Source: JBBRNH01 sp038230415
GTDB taxonomy: Bacteria > Bacteroidota > Bacteroidia > Cytophagales > Spirosomataceae
Assembly (NCBI GenBank): GCA_038230415.1
Contig: JBBRNH010000013.1
Location: 21,924-85,923 of the forward strand
Direction of reading: 5' to 3'
DNA: 64,000 nt
Under the pieces are notes generated by a model. The model was not told where the DNA came from. It searched no databases and was given only the letters and a program-made list of their open reading frames with translations. Positions 8,759-17,666 of the stretch are shown here, piece by piece. Each line of letters opens with the position of its first letter. Position 1 is the first letter of the stretch. Both the position numbers and the translations under genes were made by a program.

Positions 8759-9148
8759 ATGCCCGCAATCATCTTTTTCGACGGAGTCTGTACCCTTTGC
8801 GATTTTGCCGTGACGTTTGTGATTGACCATGACCCGGCCCGGCGGTTTCGGTTTGCGGCCCTGCAATCGGCAGCGGGGCAGCAGTTGCTGGCCGACCACC
8901 CCGAACTACTGCGTCAGGATACGATAATTCTACTCGAAGCCGGGCAGGTCTACACCCGCTCTGAAGCCGCCCTCCGCATTGCCCGACACCTGCGCGGCTG
9001 GCAGTGGGCGTGGGCGTTTCGCGTTATTCCACACGTGCTACGCGATGGGGTTTACAAATTCATCGCCCGCAATCGGTACCGCTGGTTTGGCAAACGCGAT
9101 AGCTGCCGGATTCCTACGCCGGAGTTACGAAGTTTGTTTTTGGCGTAA
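8759..9148 (+). CDS. Thiol-disulfide oxidoreductase-like DCC family protein (DUF393)
   Basis: Protein of 129 residues. The start MPAIIFFDGVCTLCDF places the family hallmark at the N-terminus: FFDGVC followed by a CxxC-like VCTLC pair (about 11-14). The segments RFAALQSAAGQQLL, RSEAALRIARHL and the C-terminal YRWFGKRDSCRIP also match DCC proteins, which are small thioredoxin-fold proteins of uncertain redox role. It ends 10 bases before fabD and is probably co-transcribed with it. The upstream open frame adds 21 codons without support. Confidence 0.87.
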   Translation: MPAIIFFDGVCTLCDFAVTFVIDHDPARRFRFAALQSAAGQQLLADHPELLRQDTIILLEAGQVYTRSEAALRIARHLRGWQWAWAFRVIPHVLRDGVYKFIARNRYRWFGKRDSCRIPTPELRSLFLA

Positions 9149-9158
9149 GTTTGCCCGT

Positions 9159-10043
9159 ATGAACGCATACATTTTTCCCGGTCAGGGTTCGCAATTCAGC
9201 GGCATGGGCCGCGCCCTTTACAACGAATCATCAACCGCCCGTGACAGCTTCGAACACGCAAACGACACCCTCGGCTTCCGGCTGACCGATGTTATGTTTA
9301 CCGGCACCGACGATGCACTGAAACAAACCGCCGTGACACAACCGGCCATTTTTCTGCACTCGGTCGTGCTGGCAATGACCACCGACGGTTTCAGCCCCGA
9401 CATGGTTGGCGGTCATTCGTTAGGCGAGTTCTCGGCGTTGGTAGCGGCTGGTGCGCTGTCGTTTGCCGATGGTCTGACGCTGGTCTCAAAACGGGCCGCA
9501 GCCATGCAACGCGCCTGCGAGTTAGTACCGTCAACAATGGCGGCAGTGCTGGCCCTGCCCGACGAGGTGATTGAGCAAATCTGCGCCGAAGTGATGACCC
9601 AAACCGGCGAGGTAGTTGTGCCAGCCAATTTTAACTGCCCCGGTCAGGTCGTTATTTCGGGTTCGCTGGAAGGCATCCGGCTGGCGGGTGATAAACTAAA
9701 AGAAGCCGGGGCGAAGCGCGTGCTGGTGTTGCCGGTGGGCGGAGCGTTTCACTCGCCCCTGATGGAACCGGCCCGCGAAGAACTGGCCCGCGCCATCGAA
9801 GCCACGTCATTCGGCCAACCCCGTTGCCCGATTTATCAGAACGTAACGGCCTTAGCCTCAACCGATGTTGCTACAATCAAAGCCAATCTGATTGCTCAAC
9901 TGACGGCCCCCGTTCGGTGGACACAATCGGTACAGGCAATGGTTTCTAATGGAGCCACAACCTTTGCCGAATGTGGACCGGGAAAGGTGTTACAGGGTTT
10001 GGTGCGGAAAATTGCGCCTGACGTTGAGGTAGTTGGATTGTAG
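9159..10043 (+). CDS. fabD: Malonyl-CoA:ACP transacylase
   Basis: Protein of 294 residues, typical FabD size. It transfers malonate from CoA to acyl carrier protein to feed fatty acid elongation. Visible motifs: FPGQGSQ at about 6-12, the nucleophile elbow GHSLGE with Ser87, the catalytic histidine in GGAFHSPLM (about 197), and the C-terminal ECGPGKVLQGL. The ATG at 9159 follows the DCC gene by 10 bases; a longer frame starting inside that gene was rejected because it lacks family similarity. It stands away from other fatty acid genes. Confidence 0.95.
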   Translation: MNAYIFPGQGSQFSGMGRALYNESSTARDSFEHANDTLGFRLTDVMFTGTDDALKQTAVTQPAIFLHSVVLAMTTDGFSPDMVGGHSLGEFSALVAAGALSFADGLTLVSKRAAAMQRACELVPSTMAAVLALPDEVIEQICAEVMTQTGEVVVPANFNCPGQVVISGSLEGIRLAGDKLKEAGAKRVLVLPVGGAFHSPLMEPAREELARAIEATSFGQPRCPIYQNVTALASTDVATIKANLIAQLTAPVRWTQSVQAMVSNGATTFAECGPGKVLQGLVRKIAPDVEVVGL

Positions 10044-10100
10044 AGACGCGTTATATTGCGCTTTGCGGGTGCATGAAGACGCAAAATATTACGTCTTGGC

Positions 10101-10131
10101 TTGCGTCAAATTATTGAATCAGCTACCTTTG
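10101..10131 (+). promoter_or_regulatory. Bacteroidota-type promoter of tRNA-Gln
   Basis: TTG at 10101-10103 and TACCTTTG at 10124-10131, separated by 20 bases, fit the primary sigma factor consensus of Bacteroidota (TTG, TAnnTTTG). Transcription would begin a few bases downstream, about 10 bases before the mature tRNA end. The stretch before it (10044-10100) contains short inverted AAGACG/CGTCTT words and no gene. Confidence 0.75.
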
Positions 10132-10148
10132 CACCCACAAAAAAACGA

Positions 10149-10219
10149 TCCCTGATCGTATAGGGGTAGTACAGCAGATTTTGGTTCTGTTAGCGGAGGT
10201 TCGATTCCTTCTCGGGGAA
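10149..10219 (+). tRNA. tRNA-Gln (anticodon UUG)
   Basis: A 71-base cloverleaf can be folded by hand. Acceptor stem TCCCTGA pairs with TCGGGGA; the D arm is GTAT/GTAC around AGGGGTA; the anticodon arm is GCAGA/TCTGT around TTTTGGT, giving anticodon TTG; the T arm is GGAGG/CCTTC around TTCGATT. The discriminator base is A. The 3' CCA is not encoded (the sequence continues CTAAAG), so it must be added after transcription. Confidence 0.95.
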
Positions 10220-10221
10220 CT

Positions 10222-10258
10222 AAAGAACCAGACTTTCATGAGGTCTGGTTCTTTTTTT
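10222..10258 (+). terminator. Terminator after tRNA-Gln
   Basis: A 12-bp stem (AAAGAACCAGAC with GTCTGGTTCTTT) with a nine-base loop is followed by a run of T. It begins three bases after the tRNA, so the tRNA is a single-gene transcript. Confidence 0.92.
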
Positions 10259-10503
10259 ATTTATAAATTTGAGCGGAATAAATCTCAACGAGTAAAAATT
10301 CCGTACACCAACGAATCAGTGGCAGCTAATTGATGTATATACAATAAAATGTATGCTTTCTTTGTGGTGTGTGCGCCATGGATTACATTTGTCCCTCCGC
10401 AAGTAACATATCGCTCCGATCTACGTCATAGGTAAACAGATTCATTCACTTTCTGTTAGACACTAAACAATCACCTACTTAAACAATGGTTTGACTAATA
10501 CAA

Positions 10504-11172
10504 ATGGAAAAAGTTCGTAGAAATCGGGCGATGACTACCCAACGAATTGTTGCCGCGTTTGAGGAAGTAATTGCCGAACGGGGCATAGAAGGCGTAGGTA
10601 TTAATCGGATTGCCGAAAAGGCCGGCGTTAGTAAAGTGCTTATATACCGATACTTCGGTGGTATCGAGGGGCTGGTAACGTACTATATCAAGATGGGGAA
10701 AATGTTTCCCACGTTCGATAGCCGAATGATTGCGCAAATTCAACCAACTCAGTCATCAGATATGGGCCGCGTGTGGTCGAGGCAGGTGGTGCAGATGTTT
10801 AGAGGGTTTCGGGCCTCAAAAGCCGGGCGGGAAATCCTGAAAGCCACCGTCATCAATAACGACGAATTAGCCAGTGTAGCCAGCAAAGCCCAGGACGAAG
10901 AGTTAAGTCGACTGGTGGCGGAGTTGTCGTTTACCGAAGGCGCAGATAATCAGGACATTGCCGCCGTAATCCTGAGCGCGATGACGCACCTGACCCTGCT
11001 GGCTCAAAGCAACCGCAGCATGATTGGCCTTGACCTGCGCGACGATGACAATTGGAAACGCATAGAACAGGCCGTGAAAGCAATCTACGCAGGTCTGAAT
11101 CAATTAGCCGTTCAGTCAGAAACGGTTCGCTTTGACCTCCGTCCCAGCACGGCTCCCGTTGGGCAATGGTAA
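10504..11172 (+). CDS. TetR family transcriptional regulator
   Basis: Protein of 222 residues. The N-terminal ~60 residues form a TetR DNA-binding domain: TTQRIVAAFEEVIAERG, then the helix-turn-helix GINRIAEKAGVSKVLIYRYFGG. The C-terminal ligand domain is all-helical and not recognisable, so the effector is unknown. It is preceded by 245 bases without a gene after the tRNA terminator; no clear operator palindrome was found there. The neighbouring GH65 gene converges on it and is not obviously its target. Confidence 0.88.
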   Translation: MEKVRRNRAMTTQRIVAAFEEVIAERGIEGVGINRIAEKAGVSKVLIYRYFGGIEGLVTYYIKMGKMFPTFDSRMIAQIQPTQSSDMGRVWSRQVVQMFRGFRASKAGREILKATVINNDELASVASKAQDEELSRLVAELSFTEGADNQDIAAVILSAMTHLTLLAQSNRSMIGLDLRDDDNWKRIEQAVKAIYAGLNQLAVQSETVRFDLRPSTAPVGQW

Positions 11173-11175
11173 GCA

Positions 11176-11206
11176 GTTATCGGTGGGTAGCCTCCCCACC
11201 GATAAC
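11176..11206. terminator. Stem-loop between converging tetR-like and GH65 genes
   Basis: A perfect 12-bp stem (GTTATCGGTGGG with CCCACCGATAAC) and seven-base loop sit between the two stop codons. There is no T run on either side, so termination would be weak or of another kind. Confidence 0.6.
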
Positions 11207-11223
11207 CAGTCACAACACACGCA

Positions 11224-13260
11224 TCACTGCACTTGCATTGTTTTCTGCTGTGTTCCTACTCCTTTAATAGTCAGCGACTTCCATTTCTTTGGCAGTTTGC
11301 TTTTTTGCTGAATAACGCCCGCGTCGGTAATGTCTAAGCCGCCAAATCCGTTCAGCACGGCCTGTAACATTCCGCCCGCGCCGGTGGCAAAGTACGGGTT
11401 GGTTCCTCCGGCGGTCTCGGCCATCACGCCAAACGGTGGTACTTCGTTGGGCTTGTAGCTCTTCACAAACCACTCGTAGCCTTTCTCCACTTCGCCCAGC
11501 CGGGTGTGCAAAATGCTCAACACCGACCATCCCATGGCCGGGCCTTCGGGCGAGTAACGTGGCTCATAATAGGCCAAGTCTTTGCGGATACTGGCTTCGT
11601 CGGCCACAATCGTGAGCGGATAGGCCAGCAAATTCGCCTCGGCCTGTTTGATTGTCACACCGTCATACGTGCGGTTTTCTTTGGTGGCTCCGTCGGCAAA
11701 TTTCAGAATCGGGATGTTGGCGGCTGTGGTGGCCCAGGCCGGGTTTGGCGCAATGCCCAATTCCTGCGCGGCCTGCGTGGCAAATCCCAGCGACGTTTTT
11801 GCCATGCCGTTGGTAAAGGCGTTGTCATCAATGTTTTCCTGCCATTCGTTGGCACCAATCACGTTGTTGATGTGCAACTTGCCATCGGTGCCTTTTTCGA
11901 CGCGGCTCGTCCAGAAATCGGCCACTTCTTTCAGCATCGGATAGCCCCGTGTGCGGAGCCATTCTTTGTCTTTCGTAACCTGATAGTATTTCCAGAACGC
12001 CCAGCCCACACAGCCTGTGATGTGGTGCTGAAACGGCCCGGTTAAGGCCCAGACTGGTGTGGCTTCCTGCCCGTCTGCGTCCGATTCCCACGGAAACATG
12101 ACCCCGGCATAGCCATGGCTGAAGGCATTCTGTTTTGCCATTTTCATCCGCTCAAAGCGATATTCGAGCAATGATCTGGCAATTTCTGGTTTAAGCGTCA
12201 ACAACGGAGGGTACATCCAGAGTTCGGTATCCCAAAAAACGTGGCCGTTGTAGCCCAACCCCGACAGGCCCATCGGCGACAGGCTGTACGACTGACCCTC
12301 CCGCGCAAACGAATACAAGTGATACAACGCCGACCGCACGGCCCGTTGCGCATCGGCATCACCGTCAATGATAATGTCTGATTGCCAGAGCTTTGCCCAT
12401 TCTAAATTATGCCGCACTAAGAGCCGTTCGGTACGTTCGAGGGCAGCGAAAATGGTCAAACGTTCGGCTTCGTTGTGCGGGTCGGCGGTGTGGGCCGACG
12501 AGATTACCGAGCCGACGATAGCAAATTTATAGGTCTGCCCGGCTTTAAGTTGCTTTTTGAACTTGGCGAGGTGCATATTGTAATCCCAGTCTTCGTGGAT
12601 AACGTCGGGTTCCTGCCCGTGCGGTTCCTCAAAAATAAAGCTGTTCGAGGCCGCCACCGTGAGTTTTCCCGACGGGCTTTTTGCCACCGAAGTCAGTAAC
12701 CGAATCGTGACGTGCGAACGGTCAATTTCGGAATAAAAATTCTTGACTTCTTTGAGATTTTCCGGCGTTTCGATCACGCTCATCGGCATGATTTCGCAGT
12801 CTTTTTTGGCCGTGATTTCTACCTGCGTCAGGGCCGAAAACGGCAGATGCCGCAACGCCATCACGGTTTGTTTCACGGTCAGTTTGTCCTGATAATCAAA
12901 CGTCGTTGCCAGACTCGCGCCCTTCATATCGAGGGTTTGGCGGTAGTTGGTAATGTCTTTCGGGCCAAGCCTTCGCCCGTCCACGTCGAGGTTCATGTTG
13001 GCAAAGTTGAACACTTTCAGGATGTTCGAGACGCGGCCCCGCCCATAGGTATCGAACGCACCGTTTAGCACCACGTCTTTGACCTTCATCGGCTCCGGCG
13101 ACGACACGAGGCCGATCATGCCGTTAGCAACGGTGATGCCGTAATAATTAGCCGGGTTAATGTTTTTCCCGACAATCTGCCACTCGTTATCAGTCGGTTG
13201 GGCCAGAGCGGGCAGCAGTGCGCTACCCATCAGGAAACCCCACAAGAGCCTTGTTCTCAT
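11224..13260 (-). CDS. Secreted GH65-family glycoside hydrolase (kojibiose-hydrolase-like)
   Basis: Protein of 678 residues with a signal peptide ending near ALAQ (about 21). GH65 acts on alpha-glucosides with inversion, by phosphorolysis or hydrolysis. Visible family motifs: GHVFWDTELWMYPPLL (about 339-354) in the (alpha/alpha)6 barrel, and GANEWQENIDDNAFTN (about 469-484), whose Glu472 matches the general acid of the GPDEY motif of phosphorylases. A second glutamate, Glu615 in MAETAGGTN, sits where hydrolytic members carry a general base. Export plus this second glutamate favour hydrolysis over phosphorolysis; from memory, the Flavobacterium kojibiose hydrolase has almost the same length and glutamate positions. 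No sugar transport genes adjoin it. Downstream of it (its 5' side) lies a long inverted repeat. Confidence 0.85.
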   Translation of the reverse strand: MRTRLLWGFLMGSALLPALAQPTDNEWQIVGKNINPANYYGITVANGMIGLVSSPEPMKVKDVVLNGAFDTYGRGRVSNILKVFNFANMNLDVDGRRLGPKDITNYRQTLDMKGASLATTFDYQDKLTVKQTVMALRHLPFSALTQVEITAKKDCEIMPMSVIETPENLKEVKNFYSEIDRSHVTIRLLTSVAKSPSGKLTVAASNSFIFEEPHGQEPDVIHEDWDYNMHLAKFKKQLKAGQTYKFAIVGSVISSAHTADPHNEAERLTIFAALERTERLLVRHNLEWAKLWQSDIIIDGDADAQRAVRSALYHLYSFAREGQSYSLSPMGLSGLGYNGHVFWDTELWMYPPLLTLKPEIARSLLEYRFERMKMAKQNAFSHGYAGVMFPWESDADGQEATPVWALTGPFQHHITGCVGWAFWKYYQVTKDKEWLRTRGYPMLKEVADFWTSRVEKGTDGKLHINNVIGANEWQENIDDNAFTNGMAKTSLGFATQAAQELGIAPNPAWATTAANIPILKFADGATKENRTYDGVTIKQAEANLLAYPLTIVADEASIRKDLAYYEPRYSPEGPAMGWSVLSILHTRLGEVEKGYEWFVKSYKPNEVPPFGVMAETAGGTNPYFATGAGGMLQAVLNGFGGLDITDAGVIQQKSKLPKKWKSLTIKGVGTQQKTMQVQ

Positions 13261-13321
13261 TGGTTTTGTTGCAGTGATTAAGGAATCGTTGAAATAAACC
13301 CCAAAATAAGGCTAAAAGATT

Positions 13322-13407
13322 GGTTCACGCAGAGACGCGAAGCCACAAAGTTTTCTTGGTTCCATCTACTTTAAAAAACTTTGTGGCTTCGCGTCTCTGC
13401 GTGAACC
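13322..13407. repeat. 33-bp perfect inverted repeat (GCAGAGACGCG type)
   Basis: Arms at 13322-13354 and 13375-13407 are perfectly complementary over 33 bases with a 20-base spacer. It lies between the end of the RND pump gene and the start of the GH65 gene, both on the minus strand. Such TTCACGCAGAGACGC palindromes recur in intergenic regions of unrelated bacteria (recollection). The hairpin could end the efflux operon transcript. Confidence 0.92.
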
Positions 13408-13417
13408 CGCTTTTGTG

Positions 13418-16400
13418 TTACATCTCCTGAAATTTGCGCTTGTAGAACGCATAAAAAATCAGCGGGAAAACCAGCAGCGTCAGCAGCGTGGCCGTAATCA
13501 GGCCACCGATGACCACGATAGCCAATGGTTTGGCTGTTTCGGAGCCGATGCCGGTTGAGATGGCCGCCGGAATCAGGCCGATAGCCGCCATCATCGCGGT
13601 CATCACCACAGGCCGCACCCGCGAGAGTACGCCCTGCGAAATGGCTTCATTCAACGGAATTCTGTTGTGCAGATTTTTCTTGAAAACGGTGATCAAAATC
13701 ACCCCATTCTGGATGCAAACGCCAAACAAAGCGATGAAACCGATACCCGCCGAGATGCTGAAATTGACGTGCGTGAGCAGCAAAGCCGCAATGCCGCCGA
13801 TGATGGCAAACGGCACGTTGAACAGCACCAGCCCGGCATCTTTGACGTTGCCAAACAGCACGAACAGAATAAAGAAAATCGCCAGCAGACTGATCGGAAC
13901 CACCTGCCCCAGCCGCGCCGTGGCCCGCTGCTGATTCTCGAAATCACCGGCCCATTTCACCGTGTAACCCGTTGGAATTTTGACGTTAGCGGCTACTTTT
14001 TGCTGGGCTTCGGCCACGGCACTGCCCATATCCCGCCCGCGCACCGAGAATTTTACGGCTCCATAGCGCACATTTCCTTCACGGTAAATCAACACCGGGC
14101 CGGTTTGGGTATAAACGTTGGCAATCTGTTTTACCGGAACCAAACTGCCGTTTTGGGTCGGCACCATGAGGTTGGCAATCGCGGCTTCGTCGGTGCGGAA
14201 GGGCTTGTCGTAGCGGATACGAAGGTCAAATTTGCGCTCACCTTCGTAGATTTCCGTAGCCGCTTTGCCACCAATCGCCATCTCGATTACGGCTTCGGCG
14301 TTGGCTTTATCCACGCCATAGAGGGCTAATTTCTGCTCGTCTAACTCGATTCGCATTTCGGGCTGACCGAGGTTGCGAATCACGCCGAGGTCTTCGATAC
14401 CCTGCACGCTGGCTAACTGCTTGTTGATTTCGCCCGCTTTTTCCTCTAAAACGGCCAAATCCTGCCCATAAATTTTTACGGCAATGGAGCCTTTCACGCC
14501 CGACACGGCTTCCTCGACGTTGTCTGTGATCGGTTGCGAGAAACCGAAGTTGATACCGGGAAAAACGGCCAATTTTTTCTGCATCTGCCCAATCAGTTCT
14601 TCTTTCGAGAGGGAGCGTCCGTTTTTGCGCTCCGGCCAGTCTTCTTTGGGGTAAATATCCACCAAGAACTCGATGTTGTAAAAGCCCGTCGGGTCGGTGC
14701 CGTCGTTGGGTCGGCCCGTTTGCGAAATCACGGCGTGGACTTCGGGGAACTCCTCAAAAATCCGGCGCATCTGCGTGGTCTGCCGCACCGATTCGGGCAG
14801 TGAAATACTCATCGGCATCGTCGCCCGAACGTAAATCGAGCCTTCGTTGAGTTCGGGCAGAAACTCGGTTCCTAACAGCCGAAACCCCGAAAGTCCCACG
14901 CCCACCACCACCGCTGCCACCAACAAACTAAGCCGTTTGTGGGCAAAGGTGAAGCCGAAGCCACCCATCGCCGTTTTGGTGATGGCGTTCACGAAGAAGT
15001 TATTTTTCTCCCGGACGTTCTTTTTCAGCAGGATACTCGCCAGCACCGGAACCAGCGTCAGCGTGAAAAACAAGGCCCCAAGCAACGCGAAACCCAGCGT
15101 CCAGGCCAACGGCGAAAACATCTTGCCCTCTACTTTCTGGAAGGCAAAAATTGGCACTAAACACGTGATAATGATGAGCTTAGAAAAGAAGATAGCCTTG
15201 CCCATCTCGGTTCCGGTCTTGCGAATCAGCCCTGCTTTTGCCAGTTTGTTGTATTTCACCATGCCAACTTTATGAGACAGTTCATCGAGCGTGACGAAGA
15301 TTCCTTCGACCATTACCACCGCGCCATCCACGATGATTCCGAAGTCAATGGCACCCATCGAAAGCAAATTGGCCGACATTCCGCGCAGCCGCAGACAGAT
15401 AAACGCAAACAACAACGCCAGCGGAATCACGATAGAGACGGTGAGCGTGGTGCGCCAGTCGGCCATGAACAAAAACACGATGACGGTCACGAAAAGAATC
15501 CCTTCGAGGAGGTTATGAATCACGGTGTGGGTCGAGAAGTTAATCAGCGTTTCGCGGTTGTAGAACGTATTGATTTTCACGTCGGAGGGCAAAACGGTCG
15601 TGTTCAGTTCCTCAATTTTGGCCTTCACTCGGGCAATTACCTCGGTTGGGTTTTCGGCTTTCCGCATAATCACTACGCCCTCCACCACGTCGTTTTCTTT
15701 GTCGCGCCCGGCCTGCCCCAATCGCGGCAGGGCCGATTCTGACACCTGAGCCACGTTTCTAACCATGATGGGCGTACCGTTCACGTTTTTGATAACGATG
15801 TTCTGAATGTCCCGTTGGTTTTTGAGCAGTCCGATTCCCCGCACGACATACGCCTGCGCCGATTTTTCGATGACATCGCCCCCAACGTTGACGTTGGCGT
15901 TTGACACGGCCTGATACAATTGCAATGGTGTGATGTTGTAGTCCATGAGTTGGCGCGGGTCCACCGAAATCTCGTAGGTTTTGGCCTCTCCGCCATAACT
16001 CACTACGTCGGCCACGCCCGGAACACTCTTAAACTGCCGGTCAATCACCCAATCCTGCAACGTTTTAAGTTCGCGCACGGTGCGGGTCGGCGATTGCAAT
16101 GTGTAGCGCAAAATCTCGCCCGTTGGCCCATACGGTGGCTGAATATCAGGCTTCACGCCTTCGGGCAGGTCCACGTTACCGAGCAGGTTATTGACCTGTT
16201 GGCGGGCAAAGGCATCGTCGGCCCCGTCGTCGAACAGCACGTTAATCACCGACAGGCCGAACAGCGTTGACGACCGGACATCGGTTTTTTTCTGCACCGA
16301 GTTCAGCCCGATTTCAATGGGGATACTGACGAATTTTTCGACTTCTTCGGCTGACCGGCCCGGCCACTGCGTGATAATGGTGATGCGGGTGTTGGTAACG

Positions 16401-16531
16401 TCGGGGAAGGCTTCGATGGGCGTGTTCTGATAGCTGATATACCCCGCAACGGCGATTAGGGCGGTCAGAAAGAACACGAAAAACTTGTTCTTCAGCGAGA
16501 AGGACAGGATACTGGCTATGAATTTGTTCAT
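13418..16531 (-). CDS. CzcA/CusA-family heavy-metal RND efflux pump
   Basis: Protein of 1037 residues, full length for HME-RND inner-membrane pumps that drive metal ions from periplasm or cytoplasm outward using proton flow. Two halves each have a membrane helix followed by a large porter domain and more helices. The fourth-helix signature reads DFGIIVDGAVVMVEG, closer to the CzcA-type divalent-cation group (DFG...DGAV) than to CusA, but the usual final Asn of VEN is Gly here. Its start directly abuts the adaptor stop (no gap). Third gene of a minus-strand TolC-adaptor-pump operon. A paralogue of the same type is at 21807-24938. Metal specificity is unproven. Confidence 0.93.
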   Translation of the reverse strand: MNKFIASILSFSLKNKFFVFFLTALIAVAGYISYQNTPIEAFPDVTNTRITIITQWPGRSAEEVEKFVSIPIEIGLNSVQKKTDVRSSTLFGLSVINVLFDDGADDAFARQQVNNLLGNVDLPEGVKPDIQPPYGPTGEILRYTLQSPTRTVRELKTLQDWVIDRQFKSVPGVADVVSYGGEAKTYEISVDPRQLMDYNITPLQLYQAVSNANVNVGGDVIEKSAQAYVVRGIGLLKNQRDIQNIVIKNVNGTPIMVRNVAQVSESALPRLGQAGRDKENDVVEGVVIMRKAENPTEVIARVKAKIEELNTTVLPSDVKINTFYNRETLINFSTHTVIHNLLEGILFVTVIVFLFMADWRTTLTVSIVIPLALLFAFICLRLRGMSANLLSMGAIDFGIIVDGAVVMVEGIFVTLDELSHKVGMVKYNKLAKAGLIRKTGTEMGKAIFFSKLIIITCLVPIFAFQKVEGKMFSPLAWTLGFALLGALFFTLTLVPVLASILLKKNVREKNNFFVNAITKTAMGGFGFTFAHKRLSLLVAAVVVGVGLSGFRLLGTEFLPELNEGSIYVRATMPMSISLPESVRQTTQMRRIFEEFPEVHAVISQTGRPNDGTDPTGFYNIEFLVDIYPKEDWPERKNGRSLSKEELIGQMQKKLAVFPGINFGFSQPITDNVEEAVSGVKGSIAVKIYGQDLAVLEEKAGEINKQLASVQGIEDLGVIRNLGQPEMRIELDEQKLALYGVDKANAEAVIEMAIGGKAATEIYEGERKFDLRIRYDKPFRTDEAAIANLMVPTQNGSLVPVKQIANVYTQTGPVLIYREGNVRYGAVKFSVRGRDMGSAVAEAQQKVAANVKIPTGYTVKWAGDFENQQRATARLGQVVPISLLAIFFILFVLFGNVKDAGLVLFNVPFAIIGGIAALLLTHVNFSISAGIGFIALFGVCIQNGVILITVFKKNLHNRIPLNEAISQGVLSRVRPVVMTAMMAAIGLIPAAISTGIGSETAKPLAIVVIGGLITATLLTLLVFPLIFYAFYKRKFQEM

Positions 16532-17638
16532 TTAATTACTCAGCGCGTTATAAACCAACAATTGATTTTTGGTAACTATTCGGTCTCCGGCGGCTAATCC
16601 GCCATCCACATAAGCCGTTTGGCCGATGGTTTTGAAGAGGGTTACTTCGCGCACGATGGGCAGGTTTTTGGCGTTCACGATCACCACAAAATTGCGGCTC
16701 TTATCGAACACCAATGCGTTGGCCGGAATCGCAATGCGCTGATCCCGACCAGGATAACTCACGCTGACGTTAGCGAACATCTCCGGTTTGAGTTTATAAT
16801 CGGGGTTGAGCAGCGTTACCCGCACCTTCATCGTCTTGCTGTCGGGGTCAAGGGTGTTAAAGATTTTGTCGATCCGGCCCGTGTACATTTTGTCGGGATA
16901 CGACAGGGTGGTGATGGTGGTCATGTCGCCTTCATGCACGTTCGAGACATCGGCTTCATAGACGTTTGCCATGACCCAAATCTGATCGAGGTTCGAGATG
17001 GTGAACAGGTTTTCGGGGTCGTCGGAGCGGAGTTCCATGCCGGGCGAAGCCGTTTTTTCGACGATGAAGCCGCTTACGGGAGCCTTCACGACGTAAATCG
17101 AGCCGCTGCCGCCCAGAATCTGCCGCCGTTCGCGGACCCGGTTTACTTCGCCTTTGGCGGCTACGAGTTGCTCGCGGGCGGCCACAAATTCGCGTTGCGA
17201 GGTCAGCCCGGCTTTGGTCATATCATCGGCCACCTGTAAGTTTTTTTCGGCAACGGCCAGGTCACCCCGCGCCGTAATGGCCTGTTGTTCCAGGTCGGCC
17301 ATATCGCCGGAGCGGATAATTGCCAGCACCTGCCCTTTCTGGACGTAGTTACCGAGGTCGGTTTTGACTTGCTCTAAGTGACCGCCAACAAGGGGAAACA
17401 CCTTTACCATTTTATCCTGATTAACCGTGATTTTACCCGTCAGGCTGAGTTCGTTTCTGACGAGGGCCATCCGCGCCGTGTCGAAGGTGGCGGCTGCCAG
17501 CAGGTTCACAGGTTTGGTTTGGTCACCTGGCTTTTCGCTGGTGGCTTCTGACGAACAACCCGCCAGCGCGAGAGCCAGCACAAAAAAGGCAAGCCAACGC
17601 GACGATTTTTTATGGAAACTATTCATTGGCTGATGCAT
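16532..17638 (-). CDS. RND efflux periplasmic adaptor lipoprotein (CzcB/CusB type)
   Basis: Protein of 368 residues linking the inner-membrane pump to the TolC channel. A lipobox ALAGC puts the acylated Cys at about 28. It is followed by the barrel-sandwich halves around a helical hairpin (AEKNLQVADDMTKAGLTSQREFVAAREQL), with KVFPLVGGHLEQVKTDLG before and APVSGFIVEKTASPGMEL after, then beta-barrel and membrane-proximal parts. A second ATG four codons in (17626) is equally possible. It lacks the His-rich N-terminal metal-binding part found in some CzcB proteins. Middle gene of the operon. Confidence 0.92.
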   Translation of the reverse strand: MHQPMNSFHKKSSRWLAFFVLALALAGCSSEATSEKPGDQTKPVNLLAAATFDTARMALVRNELSLTGKITVNQDKMVKVFPLVGGHLEQVKTDLGNYVQKGQVLAIIRSGDMADLEQQAITARGDLAVAEKNLQVADDMTKAGLTSQREFVAAREQLVAAKGEVNRVRERRQILGGSGSIYVVKAPVSGFIVEKTASPGMELRSDDPENLFTISNLDQIWVMANVYEADVSNVHEGDMTTITTLSYPDKMYTGRIDKIFNTLDPDSKTMKVRVTLLNPDYKLKPEMFANVSVSYPGRDQRIAIPANALVFDKSRNFVVIVNAKNLPIVREVTLFKTIGQTAYVDGGLAAGDRIVTKNQLLVYNALSN

Positions 17639-17666
17639 TGATTCTGCTTTTTGTATTTGTTTTTTG

